A DNA stretch of 64,000 nt from Lepisosteus oculatus (GCF_040954835.1 NC_090699.1:16051817-16115816), one strand, 5' to 3'; shown: positions 42,110-55,190, counted from the first letter of the stretch. The notes: a model not told the origin generated them from the letters alone. A program made the numbers and translations.

Positions 42110-42570
42110 CATTGTGTCCCATTCCCCTTTATAGGACTGTTTCAATTTGTTTATATTTTTGCGATATTTTGCGTGAATGACTTGCTTCAGGTCATGCCAC
42201 AGCATTTCAATTGGGTTAAGGTCAGACTTGGCCGTTCCAAAATGCAAAACTTCCTCTGTTTAAGACATCATGTTGTAGATTGCCTTCTGTGTTTAAGATT
42301 GTTTTCATGCTGCTTGAACTGACTTTAATCTCATCTGTCCACAGAACATTGTTCCAGTAGTGTGGTAGAGCACCCGGGTGGACTTTGGCAAACCTGAGAT
42401 GGGTGGCAGTGTTTCTTTGCTGGAGAGTTTTTGGTTTCCTCCATGGTATCCTCCCCTGCACACCACTCTTGTCCTGTGTTTTTCTTATTGTGGACTCCTC
42501 TTGTGACCGGGGGTCCCTGAGCACTGAGCCGTTCCCGAGTCACATGATCCCGACACCCTGCAGCCCCAGC
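42110..42570 (-). mobile_element. Tc1/mariner-type DNA transposon fragment
   Basis: The minus strand encodes LRFAKVHPGALPHYWNNVLW then TDEIKVSSSS, the transposase segment carrying the second catalytic aspartate (WTDE). Further on, in another frame, SDLNPIEMLWHDLKQVIH represents the third catalytic region (PDLNPIE). The middle is deleted and frames are broken. Terminal repeats are not seen, so it is an inactive internal remnant. Confidence 0.7.
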
Positions 42571-43327
42571 CCAGTTTCCCACAATCCCTTCCTGCCTCTC
42601 TGTGTGATGGCAGTAAGTGAAAGTGAAAATAGACTTTTACTGTGATAAACAGGAAGTCAGAGTTGAAGCTGATCGTTTCTGAAATGTAGTTTTAAACAGA
42701 TTTCAAACGCACAATTCATGATTTGTCAGACAATCCAGAATAACAGAGAGTGGTCCTCAGACCTGGTAATCCAATTTGTAAGTATCCTGTCATTTTAGTC
42801 CAGTTAACAGTAAAGTGTCCTGCAGGCCTCGGTGCTGTTCTGTAACAGTTAAAACAGCACAATTATTCACACTACAGATGACGTTTTATTGTATCTGTAT
42901 TGTATCTGTATTATTGTTTTATTGTATTGTATATTATATCTGAGGGTGTCTGTAAATGAGACCTGTAAATGAATAGAGAGGATTAGAAGGAAACAAGCCT
43001 GTCATTGAGAGAAGGGGGAAGGTGTGATCCTAGCATCAGGATAATTTGGTTTTGTGTTAATTACAACAATGCTGAGCCATCAACACTGCATTAAGCAGAA
43101 CTTCAGCTGGACTCAAAATGTGCATTGCAATTGAGCTCAGAGCTGGAGATGATCTCCAGGTAGTTCTGTATTAATTAGTCCGCAACCTAGTATGCAGCTA
43201 CAGCACGTGCTAAATCTGAAAGTTCACTTGGTGATCATGTTGTTTAAATTCTGTGTGATGTTCAGTTCTTTGTAGTCCTGGAAAAATGTAAAAGCTGTAA
43301 CTGATTTTATCTGCTGTTCACTGGAAT
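42571..43327. other. Intergenic stretch upstream of the butyrophilin-like gene
   Basis: No exon, RNA gene or repeat family seen. A short ATTGTATCTGT repeat lies near 42885-42930. Confidence 0.25.
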
Positions 43328-43830
43328 AGGAGTGACAGTGAGATCAGTCAGATACAGCAGTGTGTGAGTGATCAGTCAGTCAGGACTGAAGCTGCTGTGT
43401 GCTGGAGTGACAGTGAGATCAGTCAGATACAGCAGTGTGTGAGTGATCAGTCAGTCAGGACTGAAGCTGCTGTGTGCTGGAGTGACAGTGAGGTCAGTCA
43501 GATACAGCAGTGTGTGAGTGATCAGTCAGGACTGAAGCTGCTGTGTGCTGGAGTGACAGTGAGATCAGTCAGATACAGCAGTGTGTGAGTGATCAGTCAG
43601 GACTGAAGCTGCTGTGTGCTGGAGTGACTGAGATCAGTCAGACACAGCAGTGTGTGAGTGATCAGTCAGGACTGAAGCTGCTGTGTGCTGGAGTGACTGA
43701 GATCAGTCAGACACAGCAGTGTGTGAGTGATCAGTCAGGACTGAAGCTGCTGTGTGCTGGAGTGACTGAGATCAGTCAGATACAGCAGTGTGTGAGTGAT
43801 CAGTCAGTCAGGACTGAAGCTGAGAGAAAC
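43328..43830. repeat. 69-75-bp minisatellite, 7 units, upstream of the butyrophilin-like gene
   Basis: GAGATCAGTCAGATACAGCA (or GAGGTC) starts near 43340, 43415, 43490, 43561, 43630, 43699 and 43768. Units shorten left to right (75, 75, 71, 69, 69, 69) by loss of a CAGTGA-type and a CAGT block. It is within 200 bp of the leader exon and possibly in the 5' UTR intron or promoter. Confidence 0.9.
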
Positions 43831-44004
43831 ACCTCACTGTGGTACAACAGCTGGATCTTTCACTTTGAGTGTCTGTTTCTGTCAAATTAAAAATTTGTCA
43901 AAAGAAAAATCTTTTTGGTTCAAGGGTAATGTATCCATTCAAAATGTATTTTTTTGTTAAGGTTTATGGTGTCTGACTTATCAGTGCGGTTTCTTATTTC
44001 AGAA

Positions 44005-47000
44005 ATGAAGTCTGACCAATCAGAGTGTCTCTGTGTGACTCTTCTGCTTCTCCTCCAGTCGTCTGTGTCAAAATCAGGTACAATGAGCAGAAATTCCTGA
44101 ATTTTATTAGACCTTCAGTCTGGTGACTTTTCCACACTGAACAGGAACAGTAACTTATGGTAACTCACGAGTTTAGAAATGGATGGAGAGATCTAAATAT
44201 CTTTTCGAACAATTTACTTTGGGACATGATTAATGTGTTCTATATCACTAGAAAAATCCAAATATTTATAAAGCATTGTGATCTAATGGGGTGTTATTTT
44301 CACTGTGTCTATGAAACACAGGGGGTTGCTCGGTAAAGATCTTGTTCGGAGCGTAAATACCTGGTCTCAATGTCTTGTTTTGATAAGGAAAGAGCTGTGC
44401 TTCAGCTGTATTGCTGTTAGCGTGGTTCTGACTCGAACACCCAAATACTCCAGTGAGCTGCTGATACACCTGCGAGCTCACGAGCATCAGCTGCATTCTC
44501 ACAGACGAGACAGAGGTGATTTTGGTTTCACCTTCTTTATCGCCCATTTCCAGTGACCAGCGGCGTTTCACCTGGATTAATGTGATTTTTCTTTCCCTGT
44601 GTCACAGCTAAACAGTCACTGTGTACAGTTAAACCTCTGGAATGTCACTGACAGAATAACACAACATACACACACCAGTGGCTGTAAGATCACTCCTTTG
44701 TGTTGTAGTTTCACAGTGCTGCATAAAACATAATCTGAACCAGGTGATTGTGGATCAGTCTTCCAGCTAAAACATCATGGGTAAAATAAGGGTTATGGGG
44801 CAGCTATTCTGTAATGCCTAAAAGACGTGTATATGTTTACTTTACTGTTTATTTTATTGAAAGCTGAAGCTTTTCCCTTTAAATATGTGTTCTGGTTTGT
44901 CTAACCTTACAATATTATCCTGCATAGATTAAGTTTGCTTTGGTTAAAGTAGTCCAGTACCAATAGAAAATAATCTTAAATACAGTCTAATTAAACTAGA
45001 CGGACAGAAATTAAAGTAAGGATCTGTGACCTTTGCCCTCATGGTGGTGTCATGTGAGATAACAGTGGTCAGGGCTCCAGCACCATGATCAGTGACTACA
45101 CCCCTGTGTGTGATCTGTTTCAGTGTGATCATTCCTCTAGAAGAGGGTACAGTTTGTCTGTGTGGAGGCTGAAGACTCATGACAGCTGTGTGCTCTTTCT
45201 TTCAGAGAGTTTCCAGGTTCATGGTCCAGCTGCTCCTGTTGTTGTGTCCCCTGGTGAAGATGCTGTCCTGCCCTGTTACCTCTCACCCAGCATCAGTGCT
45301 GTGGACCTGGAGATCAGGTGGTTTCGAGGGGATTATAATTCCCCCGTGCGTTTGTATCAAAACCTCAATTATAACACTAAGATACAGAACCCAGCCTACA
45401 GGGACAGAGCTGAGCTGTTCCTGCAGGAGCTCCCCAGAGGCAACGTGTCTCTCAAGCTCACGGACGTGCGTCTCTCAGATCATGGACAGTACAAGTGTTT
45501 AGTGGAGTCTGTGGATCATTATGAAGACACTCTAATTTCCCTGGCTGTTAGAGGTGAGTGTTCTTTTGTTATTATATTGTTTTAAATTATATGCATCCTA
45601 TAAATAATACAATACAGTTATTTTTTAGCCATTACCAAAGGTGGCAAAGTTACAGAAGGATGTTTATTATGAGCCAATGAAATGTCATTTAGTAGCCAAC
45701 AGGTCCACATTGATCAGTTATCAGCTGCCAGATTCAGGGAGATGTGCTTAACACTGAGACTGTGAGCTGTAGATGGACGGATTGCAGGACTTCTGTAGTT
45801 CAGTGAGCTTTTCTTGGAATCCACACAGTCAATTGTTCAATTAAGGGATTGAACACACTGCACTGTGAGCTCTATAGTGACTAACAGGAGAGTCTGCAGT
45901 GATTGGAGGAGAAGTGTGTCTCTCCTTGATGCTCATCAGTGACAAGACTTCAGACACTGTCACTTCTCAGAAACAATTCTGAGGTTCTGGCAATTAGGAT
46001 GTTTTCTTTATTGGCAGATGTTTCAGTGTCTCTCCACTCCCCTGGAGGAGGTCAGACCCAGCTGCTGTGCAGATCTGAGGGCTGGTTCCCTGCACCTGCA
46101 GTGATCTGGACAGACAGGGATGGACATGATGTGACCTCACTGTCCAGCAGCACAGTGGGGAAGGACAGTCAGGGGCTCCTCAGTGTCAACAGCTACATCC
46201 CAGTCCAGCAGGAGTCCAACATCTTCTCCTGTCTGGTCAGAAGCACACAGTCCAAGGCAGACGGGGAATCTCAGCTCCACATACCCAGTAAGTACTGTAT
46301 TGAATGAGAATGTGATGTTTTCAGGGTTGTTTGCTTGTTGAGTTCATTAGGATTGGACAGTCCTGTCCTGATCTCCACACTTAGACACCCATCAATATTG
46401 ATGAGGTGTTGTGACTCCTGGTCTCCCCAGATCATGGTCTGATATTGATTATGGACTCCCTTAGCATGATAGGTATCTCAAAAAGGAAATTAGTTTTTCC
46501 ACAATTATAAAAGAAGTCCCTTTCTTAAACCTATATTCAGTCCCTTTATAGTCATTACCAGGGCAGCAACAGTCTCTTGTTCTGTCAAAGGAGGAATTAT
46601 CTCTGTTCCTTCCAGCCCATCTTCTCAGCTGTCTGACATAATGACTTGACAGCGATTGGTTCAGTCTGAGAGTGACAACCACAGCCCTTCCTTCCCACAT
46701 CTCCACTTTCACCCCACACTGCAGCAACACCTTGACTTTCAGTGTCTTCAGGGCCTGTCTGCACTCGAATACAGAGCCACGTTCTTCCGCTGTGAACAGA
46801 CACCTCCTGTCTGCAGGTCCTCCCTGGTCTTATCTCTCATGTCCATTGACATTGATACAGAATCAGCTCCTGTTGCTCTTCACACTCACTCTTCTCACTA
46901 ACTCTTCACTGCCTGGCACTGGAGAGTCATATTCACTCTGACTCACTCCATGTCACCCAATCCTCTCTTCCTCTTCCTCATTGTCTCTCTTCAGCTAGAC

Positions 47001-50000
47001 TCTTCTCTGACCTGCACTTCTCTGCCACTCTAAAACTCTTCCTCATTCTGACTCTTCACTCTCCAGACTGATCCTGTTTGGTCCCAATATGTCTTTCTGG
47101 TGTGTCCCTGATACAGAAGTAGCTTTCTCAGTCCTCATATCTATGTGGAGATCTTAAGGTACAGGCAGTACTTTAGACTCAGTCTGTGCTGCCAAAACTG
47201 TCTTCTCTCATCTGAAACTCCCACACAGTCCACCTGTCCAGAACCTGTGAAGCCCCTCAGTGCCTCCCATTCTGTGTCGTCTTCAGTCTTTCCCAGCTCT
47301 CACTCTCACGCTCACTCTCTCACTCCCTCCTCTCCTTATACCTGGAGCCCAGACACAGACTGAAACCCCTTTATGAGCCCAGAGGAGTGGTTCATTCCTC
47401 ACAGAGCCTGTCCTGACAGCTCCTGTCCTTCACAGGGACTCCCACTCACCCTGAGTGACAAAGACTCTCTCAGACCTGCTGTGCCTCATTCTGCAGCTTT
47501 TCTCAAATAACAGGGAGTCATCTTGACTCACATCCACATCATTAACTGTATTAACTGACACATGACCTTCTTCAATATACCTGACCAGTGGGAGATATTT
47601 TATTATTTAGATTATAAAGATAAATATAGATATACTTTTACCACAGCAATTTACGAATCACTTTCAGATCTCTGACCAGGAACATTGTCCAGGTTCTGGA
47701 TATACTCTATGGGAACCAGGCTACTAGGAGATTGGTTGTATCTCAGTTCCTGTGGGATCATATTCCTGTGTTCCTGTGCTGTTTTCCAGGAGACTTTTTC
47801 CCTGGACCCTCTGGATGGATGGTGGCTCTCTGTGTAACAGCAGCTCTGACTGTAGCAGCGTCAGCACTTCTGGTGATCCAGTGGAGAAGAATGGACAGTA
47901 TGTGCTCATTAGAGATGTGTGTCTGAATGTCTGTGTGAGGAGGGGTTTAAACACCACTGCATGACAGTTCACAATCAGCACAGGACACCCTGCTCTTGAG
48001 AACAGGGGTCAGTGTACAGACACTATGTCAAGAACACTGTGGGATGTGTTTCTGTCAGTCAGAACCAGTATCGTACATCAACAGCTATTTGCAGATACAG
48101 AATCAGCTCCTCCAGTGTCTATCTCTTCAGATGAGTCTCACTGTGAGCTTTTATACAGTGGCAGAAAGTCTGTCTGAAATCCCTCAGGAGTTCTTCCACG
48201 CGCATCAGTGAAACACTGAAAACATTGAAACTCTTATCCTCTCCTCTGAGATGGAAATTCACTGCAGCTCAACACACCCAGGAACTTCCTGCTGAGCTCC
48301 TTCCTGATTCTCACCCCCTGGAGAAGTGTGGGTTAAGTCTTATGGTGACGTAAGCAGAGTGTGTTCAAATTCCCTTACAAATTGTCACATGATATCTAAG
48401 TTGCTTTGGCCGAGCTCTCTAGACTGCAGTCAGTACAGGGTCTTCTCTCACAGTCTGATACAGCTGCTGATTAATATATCGGGGTCACACACTCTACTGA
48501 ACACACCTCTCTAGACTGCAGTCAGTACAGGATCTTCACCAGCCTGTCTGATACAGTTGCTGGTTAATATCAGGGTCACACACTCTACTGAACACACCTC
48601 TGTAGATTGCAGTTAGTACAGGATCGTCTCTCACCCTCTTTGATACAGCTGGTACCAGTGAAACCGTAACTCACTCAGTATTTTCAGCTTCATGTGGGAA
48701 AGTCACCACCTTATCAAGCAGGAGATGAAGGGACAGTCAGTGCTGATCAAGACCAGGGGAGGGAGCTGTGATTTATACAGTCCAAGCACATCATTGAGCT
48801 CTTAATCACCAGTGTCCCTTCCATACTTCTTCAACCAATCAAAGCTTTTCTCAGTTTTTACAAGAATGTTGTCATGCTTCTGTTCAAATCAACAACCCAG
48901 CACAGTGATGAACAAATACAAGATATTTACATTTCTCATAACCTCACAATAATTTTTTCCTGACTCTGTTTAAAACTGCATTCCAAACTGTGATGAACAT
49001 TGTCACTGAGAAACCTTTATAAAATAAACACTTCTCTCTCGGCCCAGAGGGCTTACTAGTGAAAACAGTGGGAACAACACAGGGATTGAGGACCACAGAA
49101 AATACAGCATTCTCCCCTGTCATCATACTGCACTGGATCTGAGCACATATTTCACCTGTATCAGTGTTACTGAGTGTCAGTTTCTTACAGAGAAGACACA
49201 CTGAGGGAATCTGGATTATATTAGTATGACTCTTCTAAAGCCAGTGTCGGTATAGGGGTCTATATCACAGCAGTCTGTATCACTGATTCCACTGTTTCTT
49301 ACAGAGGAGACACACTGAGGGAATCTGAATGATGTTACATTAGTGTGACTCTTTGAGAGCCAATGTCAGTGCAGGAGTCTGTATCGGCGTTACTGACTCC
49401 ACTACTTGTGTTTCTTTACAGGGGAAGAGAAACGACTTGGTAAGTGAACATTTCTCTTTAGACAATGACATGAATTACTCAACAGGAACAGGGATATAAC
49501 GTTGGAAGGAATGTCACTGGCCATAGTGGCCAAGTGGTGTTCTTCTGCTCTTTCACAAACAACATAACATATTCATCTCTTCTGTTGAAATTCAGGAGCC
49601 TGATGTAATAAAACAATTATTCATCTCAACAGCTCATTTCCAGAGGTTTACAACAGCAATTACGATCCAGTCATTTCACAGATTTGGGGGTAAATGTTTA
49701 AACAGTAGTGCAGTGGGAAGGCGAGACCAGCTCTCCTTCTGAACACCAGAGGGCACTGGGGAGCCAGGTGGCCATTGGTTATTTAAACTGTTTGCAGGCT
49801 GTGAAACTACACAACGTATTTAAACCAATAGAATGTTTTCTATTTATTGTCTCGGTATATTTAAGCATTTTCCAAGTATTAAATGTCTTCTTAATAAAGT
49901 CACAATTTTAAAAAACACAGATTTGGGAAAATGTGAAATGATGTCCCCAGATTAATTTGGTAATTCATGACTACCTTGTCTGTTAATCACTGTTTTGGAT

Positions 50001-53000
50001 CTGTGTGCATCTGTGATTTATAGTGTCTGTATTTCTGTGTTCCAGTGTGTGTCTGTGACTTACAGTGTTTGTATCACTGTATTCAGTGTGTCTGTGACTA
50101 ACAGTGTCTGTATCTCTGTGTTCCAGTGTGTGTCTGTGACTAACAGTGTCTGTATCTCTGTGTTCCAGTGTGTGTCTGTGATTAACAGTGTCTGTATCTC
50201 TGTGTTCAGTGTGTGTCTGTGATTAATAGTGTCTGTATCTCTGTGTTCAGTGTGTGCCTGTGAATAACAGTGTCTGTATCTCTTTATTCCAGTATATAAA
50301 TGGCTGTGCAGTGCTGCAGGTAAGTCTGTCTCTTTTTAAGAACAAAAATAAAACACAACATAAACAGCAGTGTCTGTATCACAGGTTAGTATTCTGTAAA
50401 ATCCTTTATAGGGGTGGCTGTGCTACATGTCTTCCGACCAGCTACAGTAATTGTTTTTAACAGTGCACACTCAGCCACATTTTATATTTTCAACCCTTAA
50501 AAGGAGAATAAAATATATACTATATGCAAGCAGACCAGATTTCTAGCTTGATCATTAAAGGAGTGTGGCAGTGATCCTTTTTTAAAGAAAAAAACCCCAA
50601 CAATAATACAAATAATACAATGCAGGTTTTTGGAAAATTATTTTTTCCTTTTTTCCTCCAAAAAAGTAATTACCTTCTACAGTGCCATCCAAGGGTATGT
50701 AGGCATACAGCAATGGTAAAAAATGTTATTTATGCTTTATTCTAAAGGAATTCATATTTGTGGTTGTAAAATAAGTGATACATGTATATACAATAACGTA
50801 AGTTACTTACTTCCTTTTATTGTCCCAGATGGGAAATTGTCTTTGCAGGCAGTTAAAGACATAACACAACACATTTAACACAACAGATTTAACACAAAAT
50901 TAATCCATTGACAAATAAGAGACATACATGTTTGACGAGAAAAAAATTAAATAAAAATATATAAATAGAAAAAATATATAAAAAGGTGAAATATACAATT
51001 GTTCAGATTAAGCAGGTTTATAGCCATGGGAATAAAGCATAACGTAGCTCCATTGCACTTGAATCTGGGTCTTAATCGACACCCAGACAGAAGGAGCTCA
51101 GGTTCACAGTGTAAGGGGTGGTCATGAGAGTCTGTGATCATACTGTCTGTGATTGATTATACTGTCTGTGATCAAACTGTCTGTGATTGATTATACTGTC
51201 TGTGATCATACTGTCTGTCTGACAGCTGCAGCTGGAGCTCTGATGACTTTGCTGGCTGCCTTCACAATCCTGCTCAGTCTGTTTCTATTGTGGGCTCAGG
51301 GTTGTAGTACACATACTGTGGTAAAAGAGCAGAAGAAGAATGATCGCTGTTGTTCATATGTAACAATCTTCTTACATATGACATCCATGTTTTCCTCAAA
51401 TAAAGCTTGTAATCAACAATTGTGCTAATATATTTGTAACTGTTGACAGTTTCAATTTCTTGCTCCTCAAAGACTGTGGGATTAGCAGCTGGTGGTCGTT
51501 TTCTATAATCAATGACCATGTCTTTGGTTTTTTGACACATTCAGCTGAAGGAAGGAGTTCTTACACCATTCAGCAAAATAATCCCCTACAGGCCCATGAT
51601 CAGTGTCTGTCTTGTAGGAGACTGACAGTGACAGAGTCATCAGCTAACGTGCTGTGCAGTAATTTAACTCGGAACTTCATGAAGTGTAAAGGGCTTCTAC
51701 AGCTGTCTGTGTACAGAATGTACAGTATAGGGCGGGGGACAGCACACAGCCCAGTGGAAGAACAAGGCTGCTCTGATAAAAGACTGTCCACCCTCACTCT
51801 GTGACTCTTTGTGATCTGTTGGTCAAAACACCTACGATTCAACCGACAATAGTAAAGTGTAGATTAGAATTTGAGCGTAATCGCTCCACGACCAAGTGTG
51901 GTTGAATGGTGTTAAAGGCTGATGAGAAATCTATTAATAAAAGGCTGCTGTGTGTCTTGAGACCTTCTAGATGTGAATGTAAGAGATTCAGTGATGTGAG
52001 GGCAGACTCTTTGACTCCCCTTTCAGTCCTGTAGGCAAACTGCATGGGCTCCAGTTGGTGCTCTGTCTGGTGGAATACATGAATTTTAACAATTTTCTCA
52101 AATGACTTCATAGCTGGTCTGAAATCGTTTAATGTCTTGGGGGGTTTGTGTTTTGCAACAGGTATGATTGTTGCCTGTTTCCAAATCCTGGGTACTTTCT
52201 GCTGATGCAGAGATATGTAAAAAAATCTAATGAAATATAGTACTGAGCTGCTCAGCTCATGACCTCAGTACCTGCCCCTGATGTTCTCAGCTCCAAGTCC
52301 TTCCCTGACTTTTGTTTTCTTGAAAATGCTTGAAACGCACTGTGTATCCAGTTCAATCTTTCTGGAAGCAGTGAGCTTCTCTTTAAGTTCCCCGATTTCT
52401 CCACTGAAGTTGTGCTTTTCAAATCTAAGGTAAAGTGATTTGGTTCATCAGCCAGCTCTTTGTTGGTATTAAAGCTATCAATATTCACTGTGAATTAAGG
52501 GAGATTACCTTTGTCCTACAGCCCCACCATAGTTGTTATTCCACTCCATTCAGGTCTCAAATTACAATTGAGTTTGCTTTTGATATATTCCTTATACTTT
52601 AATTTTGCCTTTTTAATTTCTGCTCTAACTTCAGATCTGATTTGCCTCTTAACAGGCTCATCAGTCTGTTACACAAGGCTTATTATATTAATAAGCTTTA
52701 AAGTGTTTTATAGGAATATCTGTAAAGTGTTCACACTAATGCTGGTCAGTAAGTGACACTGGAGTGTCAATATTATCACACTTTTCAGCAGGGGGAGAGT
52801 GGGGTTGGGTATTTACTTGTGATATTGGGATCCTTATCTCAGGACAGGAGTGATATAAACAGTGTCTGATTCTCCTCACAGATGGACTCTCTTGTGGAAT
52901 TAGTCAGTGATTGACACAGGGTCCTGTTCTACACAGAATCAGTGTGAAATATGGGTGGAAGATATTTCCTTGTCAGCTTCAGGGCCAGACTGCAGTTTCC

Positions 53001-54320
53001 ATCCTGCCCAGCAGAGGGCTCCCTTACTCATCACTGTACAACAGGAGCTCTTAGTCCAGAAATGACGTTGGGTGTCTTTTACACATGTTTAAACCTGCAA
53101 GTCTAAAATTGATACACAATGAACAAAATGGTGTTCTTATTCCAAACTGAAGCTTGTGAAGTCCAAGAGAAAAATACCTTTTTTCAATTCTTGACCACAT
53201 TGATGGACAGCACTGAGGTCACAGGTCCTTTGAAGATAGGCTAATCAGAATCAGTGGTACAGGATACAGAGACTGTATGTACTGTATCTCCACTGCATAA
53301 ACTTCCAATGTAAAAACAAGAAAGGTTAATTCCTTGTTGAAAAGTAGAAAGATGCAGACAGGTAGTGGGAAGGGTTAGAAGGGCAATGTTTCAGCTGTTG
53401 AGACCTGTACAGTCTTTACACAGCATCTATAGAATATAGTATTTATACACTTTGCATATACTTTATATACTTAACAAACAGAATGTGCTCATTAACCAGT
53501 GTATACATGTACATACAGCTTGTTCTTATATACAGAATCTGTAAATAATATAAACGTTATTTTAGATGTTTATTTTAAATACCTTGTTGCTAAATTGCTT
53601 ATATTGTAGATTTTTATTCAGAAGTTATATTTATTATCAATTATCATAATTTAATTTCAGTAATTAATAATTAACTTATTTTGTTTCTGGTAGGGGGGAG
53701 GGAGAGATGTATTTCACAGGTACAATTTGATTTTAATTTTCATATAATTTTTAAGAGACTCTTCTGATGTTTCCTGTTTTATTCCCACAGCGGACGTGAC
53801 TCTGGACCCTGATACAGCGCATTGTTCTCTCTCCCTGTCTGAGGATGGGAAGAGGGTGAGATTGGGACAGAGGAAGAGTCTCCCTCACAATCCACACAGA
53901 TTTGATTCCTGGCCCTATGTCACGAGCAGGGAGAGCTTCTGCTCAGGGAGACACTACTGGGAGGTGGAGGTGAATGAAAGGTGGAGAATAGGAGTGAGCA
54001 GAGAGTCTGCTGAGAGGAAAGGGGGGTTCAGCTTTGATCCCCAAGGGGGATACTGGGCTCTGTATTCCGGCTTTTCTGGTTTCTCTGCTCTCACTGACCC
54101 TGTGACCCGTCTCCCCCTCAGTCTGCAGCCCAGGACAGTGGGGGTGTGTGTGGATATTGAGGAGAGGAAGGTCTCCTTTTACGCAGTGGAGTCCAGGACT
54201 CACATCTTCACGTTCACTGACATGGTCCTCAATCAGGGGGAGAAGATCTATCCTGTCTTCGGTACCAGGGATCGATCTAAAGACCTTGTGCTGGTGCCTC
54301 CTCTCAGCTGTGGAGATTAA
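44005..54320 (+). CDS. Butyrophilin-like receptor (IgV-IgC-TM-B30.2), 7 exons, 457 aa
   Basis: Type I membrane protein of the butyrophilin/B7-like group, implicated by family in T-cell regulation. Exons: 44005-44077, 45206-45553, 46018-46287, 47790-47897, 49422-49439, 50293-50319 and 53791-54320 (TAA). All introns are phase 1, GT-AG. Residues 1-24 are the leader (CVTLLLLLQSS core). The IgV domain at 25-140 has LPC and YKC cysteines and the RWFR and SDHGQY motifs. The IgC-like domain at 141-230 has LLCRSEGWFPAP and FSCLV. The TM helix is at about 240-260. Exons 5 and 6 (18 and 27 bp) are short cytoplasmic linkers typical of butyrophilins. PRY-SPRY occupies 282-457, with DVTLDPDTA, HYWEVEV and GVSRESAERKGG. 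The ATG follows a good 3' splice site, so a 5' UTR exon is likely. Orthology to a named gene is not claimed. Confidence 0.9.
48415..48660. repeat. 92-bp tandem repeat, about 2.7 units, in intron 4
   Basis: CTAGACTGCAGTCAGTACAGG recurs near 48419, 48511 and, diverged, 48602. GTCACACACTCTACTGAACA lies between them. Confidence 0.75.
49181..49421 (+). repeat. Tandem copies of the exon-5 splice acceptor region
   Basis: TTTCTTACAG followed by AGAAGACACACTGAGGGAAT occurs at 49181-49190, again ending at 49304 (AGGAGACACACTGAGGGAAT) and finally as TTTCTTTACAG ending at 49421, the acceptor I use for exon 5. The spacing is 114 and 117 bp. Only the last copy is followed by a short open exon with a GTAAGT donor. 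Confidence 0.7.
49990..50292 (+). repeat. About 42-bp minisatellite ending in the exon-6 splice acceptor
   Basis: The unit reads TGTCTGTATCTCTGTGTTCC then AGTGTGTGTCTGTGACTAAC then AG, repeated about seven times with small length changes. The last unit reads TGTCTGTATCTCTTTATTCC|AG, and its AG is the acceptor of exon 6 at 50293. Confidence 0.85.
50810..52700 (-). mobile_element. Jockey/CR1-group LINE, long antisense copy in butyrophilin intron 6
   Basis: Minus-strand pieces from 5' to 3': EKIVKIHVFHQTEHQLEPMQ then FAYRTERGV, SLLLIDFSSAFNTIQPHLVV (RT motif with the first Asp), ILYILYTDSC, KTKDMVIDYRKRPPAANPTV, EIETVNSYKY, NRNRLSRIVKAASKVIRAPA, HPLHCEPELLLSGCRLRPRF and a 3' UTR. Several frame changes show it is dead. 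A local run of ACTGTCTGTGATTGATT repeats at 51130-51225 lies within it. It is the longest LINE in the window and the same family as 38440-39180. Confidence 0.75.
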
Positions 54321-54639
54321 ACATGAACACAGGCTGATTCACTCCCAGCTCTCTGCCTCAGTATCAATGTTATTAACTTGTTGTTTTCTGGTGTCTGTGT
54401 GGAGGTTTTACTAACTGTAGGTGTCCCCATTTGTCCGAGGTTATTGCTTATTTCTTTGTTCTGACGCCCGAACAAAAATTTGCAATTCACACATTTGTTC
54501 TCGTCATGTAGGCCACAATATTCTAAAGCTCCAGATTTCTTCCCTTGGTTTTTACACTCTACAGTCTCTTTAATTCTCACTCCAGCTCCTTACCGTTCCA
54601 ATTAACTCCGATCTCTCTCCTCGCTTCCACCTTATGCCT

Positions 54640-55190
54640 GTCTGTCACTGTGTCTCTGCCTGTATCACTCTGTCTCTCTGTGTCCCTGTATCCCTGGTGT
54701 CCCTATCAGTGTCACTGTGTCAGTGTATCTCTGTATGTGTCACTATGTCTCTGTGACCCTTTGTCACTGTGTGTGAGATCATATCTCTGTGTCCCTAAAT
54801 GCCTTTGTCACTGTGTATCTGTCAGTGTCACTATTTTTCAGTCTCTCTTAGTGTCTCTCTCTGTATCGCAGTGTCTCTGTGTGTGTGAGATCACATCTCT
54901 GTGTCCCCAAATGTCTTTGTCACTGTGTCTCTGTCAGTGTCACTATATCTTTCTGTCTCTCTGTTAGTGTCTCTCTCTGTATCTCAGTGTCTCTGTGTAT
55001 GTGAGATCATATCTCTGTGTCCCCAAATGTCTTTGTCACCATGTCTCTGTCTGTGTCCCTGTGTCTTTCTGTCTCTTTGTTAGTGTCTCTGTGACTCTCT
55101 GTGTCACCGTTACCAACCTGTGTCAGTGTGTCTTATCTCTCTCTGTATTGCAGTGTCTTTATGTGTGTGTATGTGTCACTATGTCACTGT
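54640..55190 (+). repeat. TGTCTCTGTG-type low-complexity tract in the butyrophilin 3' UTR region
   Basis: About 550 bases of irregular TGTCTCTG/TGTCACTG repeats with longer duplicated blocks (GTGAGATCATATCTCTGTGT, CCCAAATGTCTTTGTCAC). Open frames through it are composition artefacts. Confidence 0.8.

Noticed and set aside
51225-51301. A hydrophobic ORF behind a CTGTCTGTCTGACAG acceptor (GALMTLLAAFTILLSLFLLW), which looked like a second TM exon of the butyrophilin-like gene.
   Set aside because: Its minus strand reads NRNRLSRIVKAASKVIRAPA, a standard LINE reverse-transcriptase segment in register with LINE sequence on both sides. The hydrophobic reading is the antisense of the LINE, and the donor is poor.
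53333-53420. A possible further arm of the foldback element (GTTGAAAAGTAGAAAG...CAATGTTTCAGCTG).
   Set aside because: The resemblance is too weak to call without an alignment.
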